From Lycium barbarum (Eukaryota > Streptophyta > Magnoliopsida > Solanales > Solanaceae): 64,000 bases of DNA. Positions 62,055-64,000 of the stretch are shown here, piece after piece; the stretch's first letter is position 1; each line of letters begins with the position of its first letter. A program made the translations under genes and the position numbers. A model generated the notes under the pieces. That model did no database searches and had not been told where the DNA came from. It saw nothing but the letters and a program-made list of their open reading frames with translations. The stretch covers positions 59,830,782 through 59,894,781 of the forward strand of contig NC_083344.1 in NCBI RefSeq assembly GCF_019175385.1, in the 5' to 3' direction.

Positions 62055-62869
62055 ACGTGATTATGGCGCCAAGGATGGTATGTGATGACTTTATTCACCG
62101 AGTCCCATAGTGGGCCGGGTATGATATACGATATTGATATGCATGATTTTCATTTCATAAGGAAAGTGTATTGGTATTTTGAATGTCATACTTGTTTCCT
62201 GTAATCTCTATTTCAATCATGATCCTCTTTATTGTATTTCATGCTTTATATACTCAGTATATATCGCGTACTGACCCCTTTTCTCCGGGGGGCTGCGTTT
62301 CATGCCCGCAGGTACAGATACTCGACTTGGTGATCCTCCAACTTAGGTCTTCTGCTCAGCTGTTTGGAGAGCTCCACTATTTCGGAGCCTAGATATGTTT
62401 GTACAGATCTTCTATATAGACTTACGTATATATCCAGGGGTACGGCGGGGCCCTGTCCCGTCGTATTTCACTCTGATACTCTTAGAGGTCTGTATATATA
62501 TGTGTGGGTTGTGTATAAGTTTGTTCGGCTGTGTCTATATGATTTGCTAAGGATATTCCCGTCTGTAGTGGCAGCCTTGTTGGCTTCCGTATCATACCGG
62601 ATGTAGTGGCAGCCTTGTCGGCTTACGTATTTTGTTATGTTTGGTTACCTGTGGCTTCTCAAGAGACAGGTTCTTTTGATGTATGACGTGATGAGTTTAC
62701 AACGTGCTTTTATAGATTGTCATATTGTTTTCATATTAATTATAGATCGTCATATTGTTTTTGCAAGTTCCCATATTGTCCTTAGTTTCAGTCCGACTAC
62801 ATTTAGAAGGTTCGTATATGGGTGTCTAGTCCAGGCACAAGTCATGGCCCACGGGGTTGGGTCGTGACA
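61979..62869 (+). repeat. E10 5' LTR, segment 4
   Basis: Resumes after E13 with AGAGG (61979-61983). It contains (AT)n 61995-62050, the double hairpin 62255-62290 (CAGTAT/GTACTG, last pair U-G) and the stem GGCGGG/CCCGTC (62444-62462). It ends GTGACA at 62869. Confidence 0.82.
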
Positions 62870-62873
62870 AAAG

Positions 62874-62967
62874 TGGTATCAGAGCAGTTCGTCCTAGGGG
62901 TTGTCTACAGACCGTGTCCGGTAGGGTCCTGTTTATTGGTGTGAAGCCGGCCACACTGATAAACAGG
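62874..62967 (+). promoter_or_regulatory. primer site and post-primer stem-loop of E10
   Basis: Primer site 62874-62885. Arms CCTGTTTATTGGTGTG (62928-62943) and CACACTGATAAACAGG (62952-62967), loop AAGCCGGC: 14 Watson-Crick and two G-U pairs. Confidence 0.85.
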
Positions 62968-63090
62968 AGGTTGCGGGGCATTTAGGAATCATTGACCTTT
63001 CCTTATATCTTAGATCGTGCGATAGAGCCAGAGTCTAGGAAAGATTGCTTCTGACCTCTTTTCCTGCAGGTAAGTACAGACTGACGAAAG

Positions 63091-63627
63091 ACGAAGAGAT
63101 CAGCTTCAGATAGTGGGGGTGCTAAGAAGGCCCCTAGAGTATCTCCAGGACCCCAGGCTCCAGGACCGAGCAGGAGGAGCCTCAGTTATTCTATTGAGAC
63201 TAATCCCTCGGAGGACCCAACGACGATTCCACCAGAGTTCTTGACTCCCAGGGAGGAGGACCCCCCAGAGGACAGTTATGATACAGATCCGTCCGAGTAT
63301 TCGTCGGGGACACCGGAGGAGGAGATTCCCGCGGCCGTACCAGCTGCTCCTATGGTAGAGCACTACATCAGACCAGCCTCCCCGGTGAGTGTTACGGATT
63401 ACTCCATCCCCCTAACCTGGCCGTCGGTAAACCAGGAGTTACCTGGTTATGTATATCCCTCGGATTCAGATGAGAGAGATGACGAGGGCCAGACGAGCAG
63501 ATGGTGGGTAGACGATGATGAGGAGCACACTTCACCTAGTCCACCAGATCAGACTAGAGACCGATCGTCTACAGGTATATTAGACTTTATTGGAATTTTC
63601 TATGTATGTGTAATTGTTGTAGACTAG
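63091..63627 (+). pseudogene. E10 copy of the acidic ORF, start codon lost
   Basis: Open for 178 codons from ACG 63091, which aligns with ATG 22492 of E7. The next in-frame ATG is 63241. Conserved blocks: GGAKKAPRVSPGP, SYSIETNPSEDP, PPEDSYDTDPSEYSSGTPEE, YPSDSDERDDEG. An acceptor-like TTTTCCTGCAG ends at 63069. The C-terminal hydrophobic tail (FIGIFYVCVIVV) probably reads into what is 3' untranslated in E7. Either the copy is dead or initiation is non-AUG. Confidence 0.6.
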
Positions 63628-63921
63628 AACTTAATAGCGGCAAGCGGAAATCCAAAGGGGCCGATAACCAAGTATTTATAAGTAACGGCGATCAAGGTGT
63701 TTTCGCCACCAGTGGGAATCTGGAAATCTAAGATGAAAGGTAGTCATACATACAGGTGAAAGGTGAAAATTAAGGATTGAAAAGGGCAAAATAGTAGTTG
63801 TGTAATCGGAAGAGTAAGAGACCCTTTCTAATTCAGAGGGGGACACGTTACGAGCATGTTTTGGAATCTGTTAAGACTTGAACTTGCTCCAGACTATGTG
63901 ATGAAGGTCATGCGATGAGGT
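63628..63921 (+). other. E10 internal region before the 5S-like segment
   Basis: Non-coding. From about 63842 (acacgttacgagcatg) to 63921 it is the conserved flank that also precedes the 5S-like segments of E4 and E13. Confidence 0.6.
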
Positions 63922-64000
63922 GGATACAATCATACCAGCATTAACGCACCGGATCTCATCAGAGTTTCAAGGTTAAGCGTGCTGGGGTGAGAGAAATGTT
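63922..64000 (+). pseudogene. 5S rRNA-derived sequence in E10, cut by window end
   Basis: The best-preserved 5' half of the four copies: GGATACAATCATACCAGCA, GCACCGGATCTCATCAGAG, then GGTTAAGCGTGCTGGGGTG. It starts at base 1 of 5S rRNA. The 3' part is beyond the window. Confidence 0.9.

Noticed and set aside
62928..62967. tRNA gene at the post-primer stem-loop
   Set aside because: A single long stem with an 8-nt loop; no cloverleaf arms or T-loop motif.

Overview
This window is repeat-rich DNA from a flowering plant. I found no host gene. Almost every base belongs to an LTR retrotransposon or its debris. The primer sites are plant initiator-Met type (TGGTATCAGAGC), and the polyproteins are plant Ty3/gypsy chromoviruses. 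A solanaceous or other asterid genome is my guess from the LTR style; it is not demonstrated. Elements are named E1 to E13 from left to right.

Two families dominate. (1) Long-LTR, Tekay/Del-like elements with LTRs of 3.0-3.5 kb: E1 (1-52), E4 (6062-14768), E5 (16325-16556), E7 (19154-28268), E8 (29955-30746), E9 (30747-32403), E10 (32404-64000, in pieces), E12 (41264-52746), E13 (53525-61978). Only E12 carries gag-pol, and it is broken. E4, E7, E10 and E13 are non-autonomous. (2) Short-LTR (about 0.4-0.9 kb) Ty3 elements with a CRM-like pol: E2 (53-2465, minus), E3 (4314-6061 and 14774-16324, minus), E6 (16557-19153 and 28274-29954, plus), E11 (33326-40637, minus). E3 and E6 are non-autonomous relatives with their own odd ORFs. 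Two LINE scraps lie at 2466-2740 and 3440-4114.

Nesting: E4 sits inside E3 (duplication TAGCA) and E7 inside E6 (GTGTC). E8 is interrupted by E9, and E9 by E10. The single 3.2-kb 5' LTR of E10 was hit three times: by E11, by E12 (duplication GAATA) and by E13 (AGATG/AGAGG). With these removed, the E10 LTR rejoins as 32404-33325, 40643-41263, 52752-53524 and 61984-62869, about 3.2 kb, which matches its relatives.

The most interesting material is in the non-autonomous long-LTR elements. Four of them (E4, E7, E10, E13) carry a 5S rRNA-derived module in the internal region, on the element's sense strand, with the Pol III internal-promoter blocks best kept. All five elements with a leader share a 16-bp stem with an 8-nt loop just after the primer site, and its base changes compensate. 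Their LTRs share a double hairpin, a 12-bp palindrome and a 51-nt segment bounded by splice-like signals. E7 and E10 share an acidic ORF of about 180-193 codons with no homologue that I recognise. In E6 a protease-like domain lies before the gag-like domain, the reverse of the usual order.
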